A DNA stretch of 24,174 nucleotides from Sphingomonas sp. (GTDB lineage Bacteria; Pseudomonadota; Alphaproteobacteria; Sphingomonadales; Sphingomonadaceae), in contig JAICSX010000036.1 of the NCBI GenBank assembly GCA_025936675.1, positions 1 to 24,174 on the forward strand, read 5' to 3'. Position numbers and translations under genes: made by a program. The notes below the pieces were generated by a model that did not search any database, was not told the DNA's origin, and saw only the letters and a program-made list of their open reading frames with translations. Below are positions 1 through 8,137 of the stretch, one piece after another. Position 1 is the first letter of the stretch. Each line of letters opens with the position of its first letter.

Positions 1-300
1 ATCCATCAGTCGCGTCTGCAACTCGATGCACTTCTTTTCGCCAAGGCCGCTGTAGGGCGGCTTTTTGCCGTGAGCGCATTCGACCATGTGGAAGTGCGTC
101 AGTCCGTAATCCTTGAGGATCGCGTTCCACTCGCGCTCGAAGCTGCGCGCCTGCTCTGACGTGAAGCCATATCCGGCAACAACGAAGACAGGGAAACCGC
201 CGTCGTCGCCGCTTTCGTCATAGTAGGTCTCGTAGATCACGAGCGCATACCCAGCCTGCCGCTGGGTGATGCCCAGCAAGTTCTCGAACGCGCTAACCAT
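1..300 (-). CDS. DUF3800-like protein, C-terminus cut off by window edge
   Basis: The minus strand is open for exactly 100 codons from an ATG at 300-298 to the window edge with no stop, so the 3' end lies outside. The translation contains YYDESGDD around residues 22-29, then FVVAGYGF, FEREWNAILKDYGL and FHMVEC. A DESGD motif followed by a hydrophobic strand and then a helix with an FExEW pattern is the usual N-terminal look of DUF3800 proteins, a family thought to have an RNase H-like fold and often found near mobile or defence genes. The function is unproven. The gene is divergent from the S24 regulator starting at 383 and shares its 82-bp upstream region, so it may be under that regulator's control. 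The family call rests on remembered motifs only. Confidence 0.72.
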   Translation of the reverse strand, partial: MVSAFENLLGITQRQAGYALVIYETYYDESGDDGGFPVFVVAGYGFTSEQARSFEREWNAILKDYGLTHFHMVECAHGKKPPYSGLGEKKCIELQTRLMD

Positions 301-324
301 TAGCACATTCCCGCCTGACTGGGT

Positions 325-340
325 ATGTTACGTATAACAT
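325..340. promoter_or_regulatory. Palindrome between divergent genes, candidate operator 1
   Basis: Arms ATGTTA (325-330) and TAACAT (335-340) are perfectly complementary around the centre CGTA. The site lies in the 82-bp gap between the divergent DUF3800-like gene (start 300) and the S24 regulator (start 383), where an autoregulatory LexA/CI-type repressor would be expected to bind. The palindrome is seen directly; its role as an operator is inferred. Confidence 0.5.
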
Positions 341-351
341 CGCCACTTGTC

Positions 352-365
352 TAGGCATATGCCTA
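352..365. promoter_or_regulatory. Perfect 14-bp palindrome, candidate operator 2
   Basis: TAGGCATATGCCTA is a perfect 14-bp palindrome centred about 26 bp downstream of the other palindrome in the same divergent gap and 17 bp before the S24 start codon. Its arm sequence differs from that of the first palindrome, so the two may serve different proteins or only one may be functional. A TATAGT sequence overlapping its right edge (364-369) could be a -10 box, but I see no well-spaced -35 partner. Confidence 0.5.
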
Positions 366-382
366 TAGTTAAAGGCGTAACA

Positions 383-1030
383 ATGATGTCGGACCCACGC
401 GCTGTGCTGGAGCGCCTGTGCGCGGAACGCGGCGAGGATTTCGCCGGGCTTTCGCGCATGCTCGGGCGCAATTCCGCTTACATCCAGCAGTTCGTCCGGC
501 GCGGCGTTCCGCGGCGCCTGAAGGAGGACGAGCGGCGCAAGCTCGCGCGGTATTTCTCCATCCCGGAGCGGCTGCTCGGTGGCCCGGCCGACGAGACGCC
601 GAACCTCGACGGGCTGATCAGCATCACGCGCCATCCGGTCAGAGCTTCGGCAGGTCCGGGCGCAATCGTCAGCGAAGGCTTGGCCAAAGCCTATTTCGGC
701 TTCGACGAGCGCTGGTTGAAAGCGCTGACCCCGACCCCTGCAGGGAACCTGTCGATCGTGCGGGTCGAAGGCGATTCGATGTCGCCGACGCTCAATCACG
801 GCGACGACATCCTGGTCGATTCGGGCGATTGCGCCGAGCGGTTGCGCGACGGAATTTACGTGCTTCGTGTAGACGATGTCCTGGTCGTCAAGCGGCTCGC
901 GCTAAGCCCGCGTGGGCGGCGGGTCACGATTCAGTCGGACAATCCGTCCTATCCCGACTGGCCCGATTGCGCGCTCGACGAGATCCACTGCATCGGGCGA
1001 GTGATCTGGTCGGGGCGCAAGATCGTCTAG
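383..1030 (+). CDS. S24 family (LexA/CI-like) transcriptional regulator with protease domain
   Basis: This 215-residue protein has an N-terminal helix-turn-helix-like region (about residues 5-65, including LSRMLGRNSAYIQQFVRRG) and a C-terminal S24 peptidase domain. The Ser/Lys dyad is visible: the Ser in GDSMSPTL (about residue 132) and the Lys in VLVVKRL (about residue 170). Family members bind operators as dimers and self-cleave or act as phage-type or stress repressors. I do not see a clear Ala-Gly cleavage site; the nearest candidate is the SAGPG segment around residues 85-95. The start is the ATG at 383, with AAAGG seven bases upstream; a longer TTG reading frame from 347 lacks support. 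The gene is divergent from the DUF3800-like gene and its stop overlaps the next minus-strand gene in CTAG. Confidence 0.85.
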   Translation: MMSDPRAVLERLCAERGEDFAGLSRMLGRNSAYIQQFVRRGVPRRLKEDERRKLARYFSIPERLLGGPADETPNLDGLISITRHPVRASAGPGAIVSEGLAKAYFGFDERWLKALTPTPAGNLSIVRVEGDSMSPTLNHGDDILVDSGDCAERLRDGIYVLRVDDVLVVKRLALSPRGRRVTIQSDNPSYPDWPDCALDEIHCIGRVIWSGRKIV

Positions 1031-1209
1031 CGCTGACGGGTGCGGTCGATCAGCCAGACCAGCACTGCCAGCGCAATACCGACACCCGTGCCGATAAGTA
1101 CGCCCTTCATCGGATTACCGATCGCAAGCCCGAGCGGGAAGCCGGCGAGGATGAACAGGGTCAGAAAACAGCCGCCGGCTCGGGTATTGATGGGCATCGG
1201 CTCCGCCAT
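1027..1209 (-). CDS. Small two-helix membrane protein, unknown function
   Basis: A 60-residue protein with two hydrophobic segments (about residues 14-30 and 34-54) separated by a short Gly/Asn/Pro turn and ending in a basic tail DRTRQR, so probably a small inner-membrane hairpin with its C-terminus in the cytoplasm. I recognise no family. It converges on the S24 gene and the two TAG stops overlap in one CTAG at 1027-1030. The ATG at 1209 has no clear ribosome binding site; an internal ATG at 1197 with GGAG about five bases upstream may be the true start and would remove four residues. Confidence 0.6.
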   Translation of the reverse strand: MAEPMPINTRAGGCFLTLFILAGFPLGLAIGNPMKGVLIGTGVGIALAVLVWLIDRTRQR

Positions 1210-1293
1210 GCGCAGGCGGCATGAAGATGGTCAACGCCGCGTTGACGACATTTGTCGGGATAACCGAAACAGGCGCGCGCTTAGTGGGGCTGC

Positions 1294-1503
1294 ATGGACA
1301 TCCCCTTCATCCATGGACGGCTCGCGCTCTCGGATGCGGCGGAGCTGATGGAGCGCTTCGGCGACGACGCCGGCTTCGAGGCGGCAACCCGCGCCGAGCG
1401 CAGCCGCGACGACGGGAATGTCGCCCGCTTCTGCCACTGGCGTCAGATCGAGCGCGTGATCGCCACGCTGAGCAGCGACGAAGTCCGCGGCCTGATCCAT
1501 TAA
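1294..1503 (+). CDS. Small soluble hypothetical protein (69 aa)
   Basis: The protein is acidic and Arg-rich with no signal peptide or membrane segment; it has a FCHWRQIERVIATL helix near the C-terminus and ends in RGLIH. GTGGGG sits about six bases before the ATG. This size and pattern resemble small conserved sphingomonad proteins, but I cannot name a family or function. It stands alone between the small membrane protein gene and tamA. A strong hairpin begins about 20 bases after its stop. Confidence 0.62.
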   Translation: MDIPFIHGRLALSDAAELMERFGDDAGFEAATRAERSRDDGNVARFCHWRQIERVIATLSSDEVRGLIH

Positions 1504-1523
1504 GGCGTTGAATTGAAAGCGCT

Positions 1524-1549
1524 GTCGGCCGGCGTTGGTCGCGGCCGAC
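1524..1549 (+). terminator. Hairpin after the 69-aa gene, possible terminator without U-tract
   Basis: Arms GTCGGCCG (1524-1531) and CGGCCGAC (1542-1549) are perfectly complementary over 8 bp with a 10-nt loop. It begins 21 nt after the stop at 1503. No T-run follows on either strand, so intrinsic termination is uncertain; it could instead stabilise an mRNA end. Confidence 0.35.
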
Positions 1550-1583
1550 CGCAACCTTCAGACTGGCGCCATTCAGGAGCCGT

Positions 1584-1598
1584 GGCTAAGGCTTAGCC
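1584..1598. promoter_or_regulatory. 15-bp palindrome just upstream of tamA
   Basis: GGCTAAG (1584-1590) and CTTAGCC (1592-1598) are perfect inverted repeats around a single central G, ending three bases before the tamA ATG at 1602. One central base is too short for an RNA hairpin loop, so a dimeric DNA-binding protein is the more natural reader. It takes the place where the tamA ribosome binding site would be. The role is inferred. Confidence 0.4.
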
Positions 1599-1601
1599 CG
1601 G

Positions 1602-3626
1602 ATGACCGGGAGGGGTTCAGTCGGGAGGGCCGCACGGCTGCTGTGCGCGGCCGCGACGCTTCCGCTCGTGCCCGCCCCGGCATCGGCGCAAACGCCGCCC
1701 GCACCACCGGCTCCTGCGCAGTCAGCGCCTGGTCAGCCGCCGGACGCGGCGGAGCTCGATCCGTCCGCGCCGCTGGCGCCGCTGCCGGACCTCGGGGTTG
1801 ACTGGCCAGACCTCAACGCCACGGATCAGACCGCACCGGCTCAGCCCGGTGCCCAGGCCAAAGGCGCACCCACCGTCGACGAGAACGGCGGCGAGATCCG
1901 GTACACGTGGACGATCGAAGGCCTCGGGGGCTTCGGTAACGCCGAGGACCTGCTCAAGACGTTCCGCAAACAGTCCGCGCTCGACGCCGATCGCCAGGAC
2001 CCGGCCAATGCTGCGCAGATCGGCCGCCGCTCTCGCGCCGATGCCGATTTGCTTGCCGAGCTGCTGCGCAGCCAGGGCTATTACGACGCGGTGGTCGAGC
2101 CGCGCACCGAGCGGGTCGCCGGCGGTCTGCGCGTCGTGCTCGCCGCCGACGCCGGGCAGCAATATCGCTTTGTGACGGTCGATCTCCCCGGCCTCGCCGC
2201 GGCCGGGGCGGAAGCGGCGAAGCTGCGCGATGCCTTTGCGGTGAAGGCGGGCGACCCGGTGATTGCGGCCGACGTCATCGCGGCCGGGGCGGCGCTGACC
2301 ACTGCGCTCGGCCAGAACGGCTTTGCCGAAGCGAAGGTCGGCGAGCAGCAGATCGAGGTCAACCACCAGACCCATTTCGCAAGCCTGGTGCTGCCGGTCG
2401 ATCCGGGCCCTGTCGCGCGCTTCGGAGTGATCCGGGTCAGCGGTCGTCCGCCGTTCAGCGCGAGGCACGTCGCCACGATTGCCCGGTTCAAGCGGGGCGA
2501 CCTGTTCAAGCAGTCGAAGGTCGACGATTTGCGGCGGGCGCTGATCGCAACGACCCTCGTGTCGAGCGCCGACATCCGGTTGGTGCCGGCGAATGGCGGA
2601 CGCACGGTCGATCTCGCCGTCCAGCTCGAGCCGGCTCCGTCGCATACCATTGCGGGAGAGGTCGGCTACGGCACCGGGCAGGGCGCCCGGGTGGAGGTCA
2701 GCTGGACCGACCGCAATTTCTTCAATCCGGAGGGTGCGCTCACAATGCGCGGCGTGGCGGGCACGCGCGAGCAGCTCGCCGCGGTCCAGTTCCGGCGCAG
2801 CAATTTCCTTCAGCGCGACCAGGTGCTCAACATCCAGGCGTCGGCCGTGCACCAAAAGTTCGACGCTTATGAAGCGCGCACCATCCTGCTGTCGGGCGAC
2901 ATCGAGCGGCAGAGCAATTTCATCTGGCAGAAGAAATGGACCTGGACCTACGGCGCAGAGCTGCTCGCGACCGACGAGCGGGGGGTGTTCAACCTATCGG
3001 GCGTCAAGGACACCCGGACGTTTCTCATCGCCGCGCTCCCGCTCAGTCTCGGCTATGACGGCAGCGACAGCCTGCTCGACCCGAGCCACGGATTCCGTCT
3101 GAGCGGACGGCTCAGCCCCGAATTGTCGGCGCACGGCGGCAAGTTCACTTATGCAAGGGCGCAGATCGACGCGAGCGCCTACCACCGGCTGTCCGACAGC
3201 GTCGTTGCCGCCGGCCGGATCCGTCTCGGCACGATCTTCGGCAGCTCGGCATTCGACGTCGCGCCCTCGCGGCGCTTCTATTCGGGCGGCGGCGGATCGG
3301 TCCGCGGCTACGGCTATCAGCAGCTCGGGCCGAAGGACGTCGACGGCGATCCGATCGGCGGCCGTGGGCTTGCCGAGTTCGGGCTCGAAACGCGCATCCG
3401 GCTCAAGCAATTCGGCGGCAATTTCGGCATAGTTCCCTTCTTCGACGGCGGTTCGCTCACCACCAAGTCGCTGCCCACCTTCAGCAACTGGCGGCTCGCG
3501 GCTGGGTTGGGCGCGCGTTATTATTCGAGCTTCGGCCCGATCCGCATCGATGTCGGCGTGCCGCTCAACCGGCAGAAGGGCGACGGGCCCGTCGCGGTGA
3601 CCGTGTCGCTCGGGCAGGCGTTCTGA
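1602..3626 (+). CDS. tamA: TamA-like Omp85 family outer-membrane protein
   Basis: A 674-residue protein with an N-terminal signal peptide (cleavage after the ASA at residue 29) and a Pro/Ala-rich linker to about residue 90. POTRA-type periplasmic repeats follow to about 350, then a 16-strand-type barrel to the end. The Omp85 hallmark SVRGYGYQQLG is at about residues 565-575, and the chain ends in aromatic F after VTVSLGQAF, as expected for a BAM-inserted barrel. The length fits TamA or short BamA-like proteins. TamA works with TamB in assembling some outer-membrane proteins or in phospholipid transport across the envelope. tamB starts two bases after this stop, which supports TamA over BamA. 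There is no clear Shine-Dalgarno sequence; a palindrome lies immediately upstream. Confidence 0.9.
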   Translation: MTGRGSVGRAARLLCAAATLPLVPAPASAQTPPAPPAPAQSAPGQPPDAAELDPSAPLAPLPDLGVDWPDLNATDQTAPAQPGAQAKGAPTVDENGGEIRYTWTIEGLGGFGNAEDLLKTFRKQSALDADRQDPANAAQIGRRSRADADLLAELLRSQGYYDAVVEPRTERVAGGLRVVLAADAGQQYRFVTVDLPGLAAAGAEAAKLRDAFAVKAGDPVIAADVIAAGAALTTALGQNGFAEAKVGEQQIEVNHQTHFASLVLPVDPGPVARFGVIRVSGRPPFSARHVATIARFKRGDLFKQSKVDDLRRALIATTLVSSADIRLVPANGGRTVDLAVQLEPAPSHTIAGEVGYGTGQGARVEVSWTDRNFFNPEGALTMRGVAGTREQLAAVQFRRSNFLQRDQVLNIQASAVHQKFDAYEARTILLSGDIERQSNFIWQKKWTWTYGAELLATDERGVFNLSGVKDTRTFLIAALPLSLGYDGSDSLLDPSHGFRLSGRLSPELSAHGGKFTYARAQIDASAYHRLSDSVVAAGRIRLGTIFGSSAFDVAPSRRFYSGGGGSVRGYGYQQLGPKDVDGDPIGGRGLAEFGLETRIRLKQFGGNFGIVPFFDGGSLTTKSLPTFSNWRLAAGLGARYYSSFGPIRIDVGVPLNRQKGDGPVAVTVSLGQAF

Positions 3627-3628
3627 CC

Positions 3629-6600
3629 ATGGCCGAGGCCGCGGTGGCGACCGAAGGCGCTCCGCCGCCGCCGCGAAAGCTCAGGCCCGACTGGAAGTGG
3701 CGGCTGCTCAACGAGCTGTTCGCCGCCTTCGTCGCGCTCTTGTTCCTCGCGGCCGTCGCGCTCGTCCTGCTCGACACCGCGCCGGGCCACCGCTTCATCA
3801 TCGACCGGATCGCTGGCGTGGAAACCGCGTCGGGCCTGAAGATCCGCATCGGCCGCATCGACGGTTCGATATTCGGCAAGTCGCAGCTGAAGAACGTCAG
3901 GGTCTCGGACAAGCAAGGCGTGTTCCTGACCTCGCCCAACATCAAGCTCGACTGGGCGCCGGGTGCCTGGCTTCGCAACGAGCTGTCGATCGATAGCGTC
4001 ACGGCGCAGCGGGTGTCGCTGATCCGTCTGCCCAAGCTCAAGCCAAGCACGAAGAAGGGGCCGATCCTCCCCGGCTTCGACATTCACATTGGTGAACTGA
4101 GGATCGACCGGCTCGAGATCGGACCGCAGGTCAGCGGGAAAGCGCGAAGCGGCAGCGTTCGCGGCCAGGCCGACATCCATAGCGGCCGCGCAATGGTCGA
4201 GCTCTCGGCGGTCATGAACAATGGCGGCGACCGCATCGCCTTTAGGCTCGACGCGGAGCCCGACCGCAACCGCTTCGACGTGAGCGCGCGGGTGGTTGCC
4301 CCGGCCGACGGGCTGGTTCCCGCGATCGTCGGAACGCATCGCGCGTTCAACCTCTCCATCGGCGGCAAGGGAAGCTGGGCGCATTGGCGCGGCAGCGCGG
4401 CGCTCAACCTTTCCGGCAGGTCCGCGCTGCGGCTTGCGCTGGGCGTGGACAGCGGCCGCTACCGCCTGCAGGGCAAGTGGGCGCCGGCGCAGTTCCTCAC
4501 CGGCAAGTTCCATCGCCTGACGGACCCGGTCGTCACCATTCGGGGCGACGCCACGCTCAAGGACCGGATCCTCGACGGCCAGCTCGCCGCCTCGTCGCCG
4601 GAGTTGCGCGTGGTCGCGAAGGGCGCGCTCGACCTCGCGCGCAATCGGTTCGACGGCATCCGGCTCGGCGTCGACTTGCTGCGACCGCCGGCCTTGTTCA
4701 CCAACATGACGGGCACGAACGTTCGCATGGTGTGGACCCTCGATGGGCCGTTCGCGACCGCCGATTATTCCTACCGGCTGACCTCGACACACGTGCAGTT
4801 CGACAACACCGGCTTCGACCAGTTGCGGGCGGAGGGGCGGGGGCGCCTCAGCCCCTGGCCGATGCGGGTGCCGCTGCGGCTTAGCGCGCGCGCGATCACC
4901 GGAGTCGGTGACGTTGCCGGCGCGATGCTCGCCAATCCCAGGATCGAAGGCTGGCTGACGATCACCCCCAAGCTCGTGCGCGGCGACAACCTCCGGCTGA
5001 CCAGTGCCAAATGGACCGGCAAGATTGCGCTTCTGATCGACTTGACCACCGGCCGCTTCGACGTGCTGCTGTCCGGCGCGCTGCAGCGCTACCTCATTCC
5101 GGGCCTCGGCGTGGTCGACGTGATCACCGATCTGCACGTGGTGCCCGGCGCCAACAACAAGGGCTCGCATGTCGTCGGGACTGCCAAGGCGTGGGTCCGC
5201 CGGCTCGACAACAGCTTCTTCCGCGATCTCACCGGCGGGCTGCCGTCGCTCACCACCGACCTCGAGCGGGGCAATGACGGGATCGTCCATTTCACCAACC
5301 TGCAGGTCTATTCGCCCAAGCTGAGGCTGTCGGGCGCCGGGCAGCGCTTGCGCGACGGGACCTTCCACATCGTCGCGACCGGCCGGCAGGCGAAATACGG
5401 GCCGCTGAAAATGGTCCTCGACGGGCATATCGAACGGCCCAGGCTCGACCTGTTCCTCGAGCGGCCGAACGAATCGCTCGGCATCCGCAACATGCGCCTG
5501 CTGCTCGATCCCACCGCCGCCGGGTTCAACTATCGCGCCAGTGGCGGCTCGAAGCTCGGGCCGTTCACCAGCAACGGCCAGATCCTGCTGCCGAAGAATG
5601 CGCCGACGGTCATCGCGATCGCGGCCCTCGATGCCGGCGGAGCGCATGCCAGCGGACAATTGCGATCCGATCCCGGCGGTTTCACCGGCCGGCTGACGCT
5701 TGCCGGTGGCACGCTCGGCGGGACTCTGGACTTCTCGCCGGCCGGGCAGGCGCAGCGCATCGATGCGCATTTGACGGCGAACAATGCGAGCTTCCCGGAC
5801 GCGTTCTCCGTGCGCAGCGGCCGGGTAGACGGCACGATCATCCTCGCCGACGAACGCACCACCGTCGACGGGACAATCGACGCGCGCGGCCTTTCGGCCG
5901 GCGCAGTCACGCTCGCGCGGCTCACCGCCAATGCCCGGCTGATCAACGGCAGCGGCCAGGTCCGGGCGGCCTTCGCCGGCCGGCGCGGCGCGGCCTTTGC
6001 CTTCTCGACCACCGCCGACGTGACGCCCGGCACGATCAGCCTGACCGGCAGCGGCCGCATCGAGCGCCAGCCGCTGGTGCTCAACCAGGCAGCCGTCCTG
6101 ACCCGCTCGGGCGATGGATGGGCCCTGGCGCCGACCAGCCTGCGCTTCGCCGGAGGAACAGCGATCGTCTCGGGGCGCAGCGGCTCGCGACCCGAAGTGC
6201 ACGCGCAGGTCGAGGGCATGCCGCTCGAAGTGCTCGACATCGCCTGGCCGCATCTCGACCTTTCCGGCTCCGCGACGGGACGGCTCGATTACGCCTGGAA
6301 AGGCAATCGCAGCGGCCGCCTCAACCTGACCGTGCGCGGACTCAGCCGCGCCGGGCTGGTGCTTGCATCCAAGCCGATCGACGTCGGAATCGCGGCGCTG
6401 GTCGACAACGACAAGGCTGCGCTGCGGGCGATCGCGGCGAGCGACGGAAAAATCGTCGGCCGGGCGCAGGCGCGCTTTGCGCCAATGGGCGGCGGTTCGC
6501 TGGTCGCCGAGCTGATGAAGGCGCCGCTGTTCGCGCAGCTGCGCTATGCCGGACCGGCGGACACCCTGTGGCGGCTGACGGGGAGCGAGGTCATCGACAT

Positions 6601-7801
6601 GTCCGGGCCGCTGGCGGTGGGGGCCGACATTGGTGGCACATTGGCCAACCCGGCGATCCGCGGCTCGCTGAAGACGCAAAATGCCCGGCTCGAAAGCCAG
6701 GTGACCGGCATGGTCATCACTAATCTCGTGAGCCACGCGCGCTTTTCGGGCCCGCAACTGATCTTCAACCAGATCAGCGGCTCGACGGCTGGCGGCGGCT
6801 CGATCGCGGGCAACGGCACCGTCACGTTTTCCGGCGGACGCACGGCGCTCAACCTGTCGTTCAACGCCAGTCAGGCGCTGCTGCTCAACCGCGACGACGT
6901 CGCGGGGCGAGTCACCGGACCGATCCAGATCCGCTCCGACGGACAGGGCGGGATCATCTCGGGCGATCTCAAGCTCAACAAAGCTCGCTTCCAGCTCGGC
7001 CGCGCGAGCGCCGCAGCCGCGGTTCCGCAGCTCAACGTCAAGGAAAGCGGCCTCGCGCCCGAAGACGTGATCGAGGTCCAGGACCTCCATCCGTGGAAGC
7101 TCAACCTCAACCTCGCCGGAAGCGATGTCCGGGTCACCGGCCTCGGCATCGACAGCCACTGGACCACCAACCTGCAGGTCGGCGGCCTTGCCGACGAGCC
7201 ACGGTTCACCGGCCGCGCCGAACTGGTGCAGGGCAATTACGATTTCGCCGGGCGTGTCTTTCAGCTCGATCGCGGCGTTATCCGCTTCCTCGGCGAAAGC
7301 CCGCCCAATCCATTGCTTGACATCCATGCCCAGGCCACCGTCCAGGGGCTCGACGCCGACGTCACCGTGCGCGGCACCGGCCTCAAGCCCGAGATCACCT
7401 TCGCCAGCACGCCGCCGCTGCCGCAGGACGAGCTGCTGTCCCGCATCCTGTTCGGCACTTCGATCACCAACCTTTCGGCGCCCGAAGCGCTCCAGCTTGC
7501 CTCGGCCGTGGCCGCGCTTCAGTCGGGCTCGGGAAGTCTCGACCCGATCAATGCACTTCGCCGCGCGATCGGGCTCGACCGGTTGCGGGTGGTGCCGGCC
7601 GATGTTGCGACCGGGCAGAAGACTGCGATCGGCGCGGGCAAGTACATCACGCGCAAATTGTTCGTCGAAGTGGTGACCGACGGTCAGGGCTATTCGGCGA
7701 CGCGGATCGAGTACCAGATGACCCGCTGGCTCTCGCTGCTGTCGACCGTCTCGACAGTCGGCCGGTCAAGCGCGAGCGTTCGGGTGAGCAAGGATTATTG
7801 A
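3629..7801 (+). CDS. tamB: TamB-like translocation and assembly module protein (DUF490)
   Basis: A 1390-residue protein with one N-terminal inner-membrane anchor (about residues 28-48, FAAFVALLFLAAVALVLL), a very long region of repeating amphipathic beta strands, and a C-terminal DUF490 domain (roughly the last 340 residues). That domain includes the pattern GRAELVQGNYDFAGRVFQLDRG typed here in two parts: GRAELVQGNYDF and AGRVFQLDRGVIRF. PLPQDELLSRILFG near residue 1265 is also typical of TamB. Such AsmA/TamB proteins form a hydrophobic groove bridging the periplasm from inner membrane to TamA. The ATG follows the tamA stop by two bases, so the pair is almost certainly co-transcribed and translationally coupled. 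The length is in the usual TamB range. Confidence 0.92.
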   Translation: MAEAAVATEGAPPPPRKLRPDWKWRLLNELFAAFVALLFLAAVALVLLDTAPGHRFIIDRIAGVETASGLKIRIGRIDGSIFGKSQLKNVRVSDKQGVFLTSPNIKLDWAPGAWLRNELSIDSVTAQRVSLIRLPKLKPSTKKGPILPGFDIHIGELRIDRLEIGPQVSGKARSGSVRGQADIHSGRAMVELSAVMNNGGDRIAFRLDAEPDRNRFDVSARVVAPADGLVPAIVGTHRAFNLSIGGKGSWAHWRGSAALNLSGRSALRLALGVDSGRYRLQGKWAPAQFLTGKFHRLTDPVVTIRGDATLKDRILDGQLAASSPELRVVAKGALDLARNRFDGIRLGVDLLRPPALFTNMTGTNVRMVWTLDGPFATADYSYRLTSTHVQFDNTGFDQLRAEGRGRLSPWPMRVPLRLSARAITGVGDVAGAMLANPRIEGWLTITPKLVRGDNLRLTSAKWTGKIALLIDLTTGRFDVLLSGALQRYLIPGLGVVDVITDLHVVPGANNKGSHVVGTAKAWVRRLDNSFFRDLTGGLPSLTTDLERGNDGIVHFTNLQVYSPKLRLSGAGQRLRDGTFHIVATGRQAKYGPLKMVLDGHIERPRLDLFLERPNESLGIRNMRLLLDPTAAGFNYRASGGSKLGPFTSNGQILLPKNAPTVIAIAALDAGGAHASGQLRSDPGGFTGRLTLAGGTLGGTLDFSPAGQAQRIDAHLTANNASFPDAFSVRSGRVDGTIILADERTTVDGTIDARGLSAGAVTLARLTANARLINGSGQVRAAFAGRRGAAFAFSTTADVTPGTISLTGSGRIERQPLVLNQAAVLTRSGDGWALAPTSLRFAGGTAIVSGRSGSRPEVHAQVEGMPLEVLDIAWPHLDLSGSATGRLDYAWKGNRSGRLNLTVRGLSRAGLVLASKPIDVGIAALVDNDKAALRAIAASDGKIVGRAQARFAPMGGGSLVAELMKAPLFAQLRYAGPADTLWRLTGSEVIDMSGPLAVGADIGGTLANPAIRGSLKTQNARLESQVTGMVITNLVSHARFSGPQLIFNQISGSTAGGGSIAGNGTVTFSGGRTALNLSFNASQALLLNRDDVAGRVTGPIQIRSDGQGGIISGDLKLNKARFQLGRASAAAAVPQLNVKESGLAPEDVIEVQDLHPWKLNLNLAGSDVRVTGLGIDSHWTTNLQVGGLADEPRFTGRAELVQGNYDFAGRVFQLDRGVIRFLGESPPNPLLDIHAQATVQGLDADVTVRGTGLKPEITFASTPPLPQDELLSRILFGTSITNLSAPEALQLASAVAALQSGSGSLDPINALRRAIGLDRLRVVPADVATGQKTAIGAGKYITRKLFVEVVTDGQGYSATRIEYQMTRWLSLLSTVSTVGRSSASVRVSKDY

Positions 7802-7810
7802 GGCGGGGCG

Positions 7811-7840
7811 AATGCCTGCTTTGGGTGAAAAGCTCGCATT
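7811..7840 (+). repeat. Diverged copy 1 of the GGGT-loop hairpin repeat
   Basis: Left arm AATGCCTGCT and right arm AGCTCGCATT pair at AATGC and GCT with a 2x2 internal mismatch, around TTGGGTGAAA. The loop core matches the copies further downstream, and the orientation is the same. It starts 9 bases after the tamB stop, where it may also act as an mRNA 3' structure. Confidence 0.6.
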
Positions 7841-7885
7841 AGGGCGAAACCGGAACATCGCCGAGCGCTCGACTGTTCGGGTTCG

Positions 7886-8137
7886 ATGGCGCTCTACTTC
7901 TTCGACACGCGAGACAACGAGGATTTCGTTGCGGACGACGTAGGGGTCGAGCTTCCCGATCTCGATGCCGTGAAGCAGCAGGCAGCTCTATCGCTCGCGG
8001 AGCTTGCGCGCGACGTGCTGCCCGAAAGCATAAAGCGGAACCTCTCGGTGGAAGTCCACGATGGGCAGCAGCCTGTAATGAGCGCGAAACTCGTGTTCGA
8101 AGCCATCGTCCTGGTCGGCCGAGGCGGCGGCTATTAA
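7886..8137 (+). CDS. DUF6894-like small protein
   Basis: An 83-residue soluble protein beginning MALYFFDTRDNEDFVADD followed by VGVELPDLDAVKQQAALSLAELARD. A start of the form xxYFF(D/H)xRD, an acidic DxxGxELPDLxAA segment, then a short C-terminal strand is the pattern I associate with DUF6894, small proteins common in Rhizobiales and Sphingomonadales. The function is unknown. The last base of its TAA stop is the first base of the downstream Crp/Fnr gene's ATG, so the two are probably translated as a coupled pair. Confidence 0.75.
   Translation: MALYFFDTRDNEDFVADDVGVELPDLDAVKQQAALSLAELARDVLPESIKRNLSVEVHDGQQPVMSAKLVFEAIVLVGRGGGY

Noticed and set aside
1221..1554. Overlapping frames on both strands around the 69-aa gene
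   Set aside because: They lack ribosome binding sites and protein-like composition; the 1294-1503 frame is the only one that looks coding.
3521..7327. 1268-residue open frame antisense to tamB
   Set aside because: It is a compositional shadow of a GC-rich gene: low-complexity Arg/Ala/Gly/Asp content, no recognisable domain, and complete overlap with a confident tamB.
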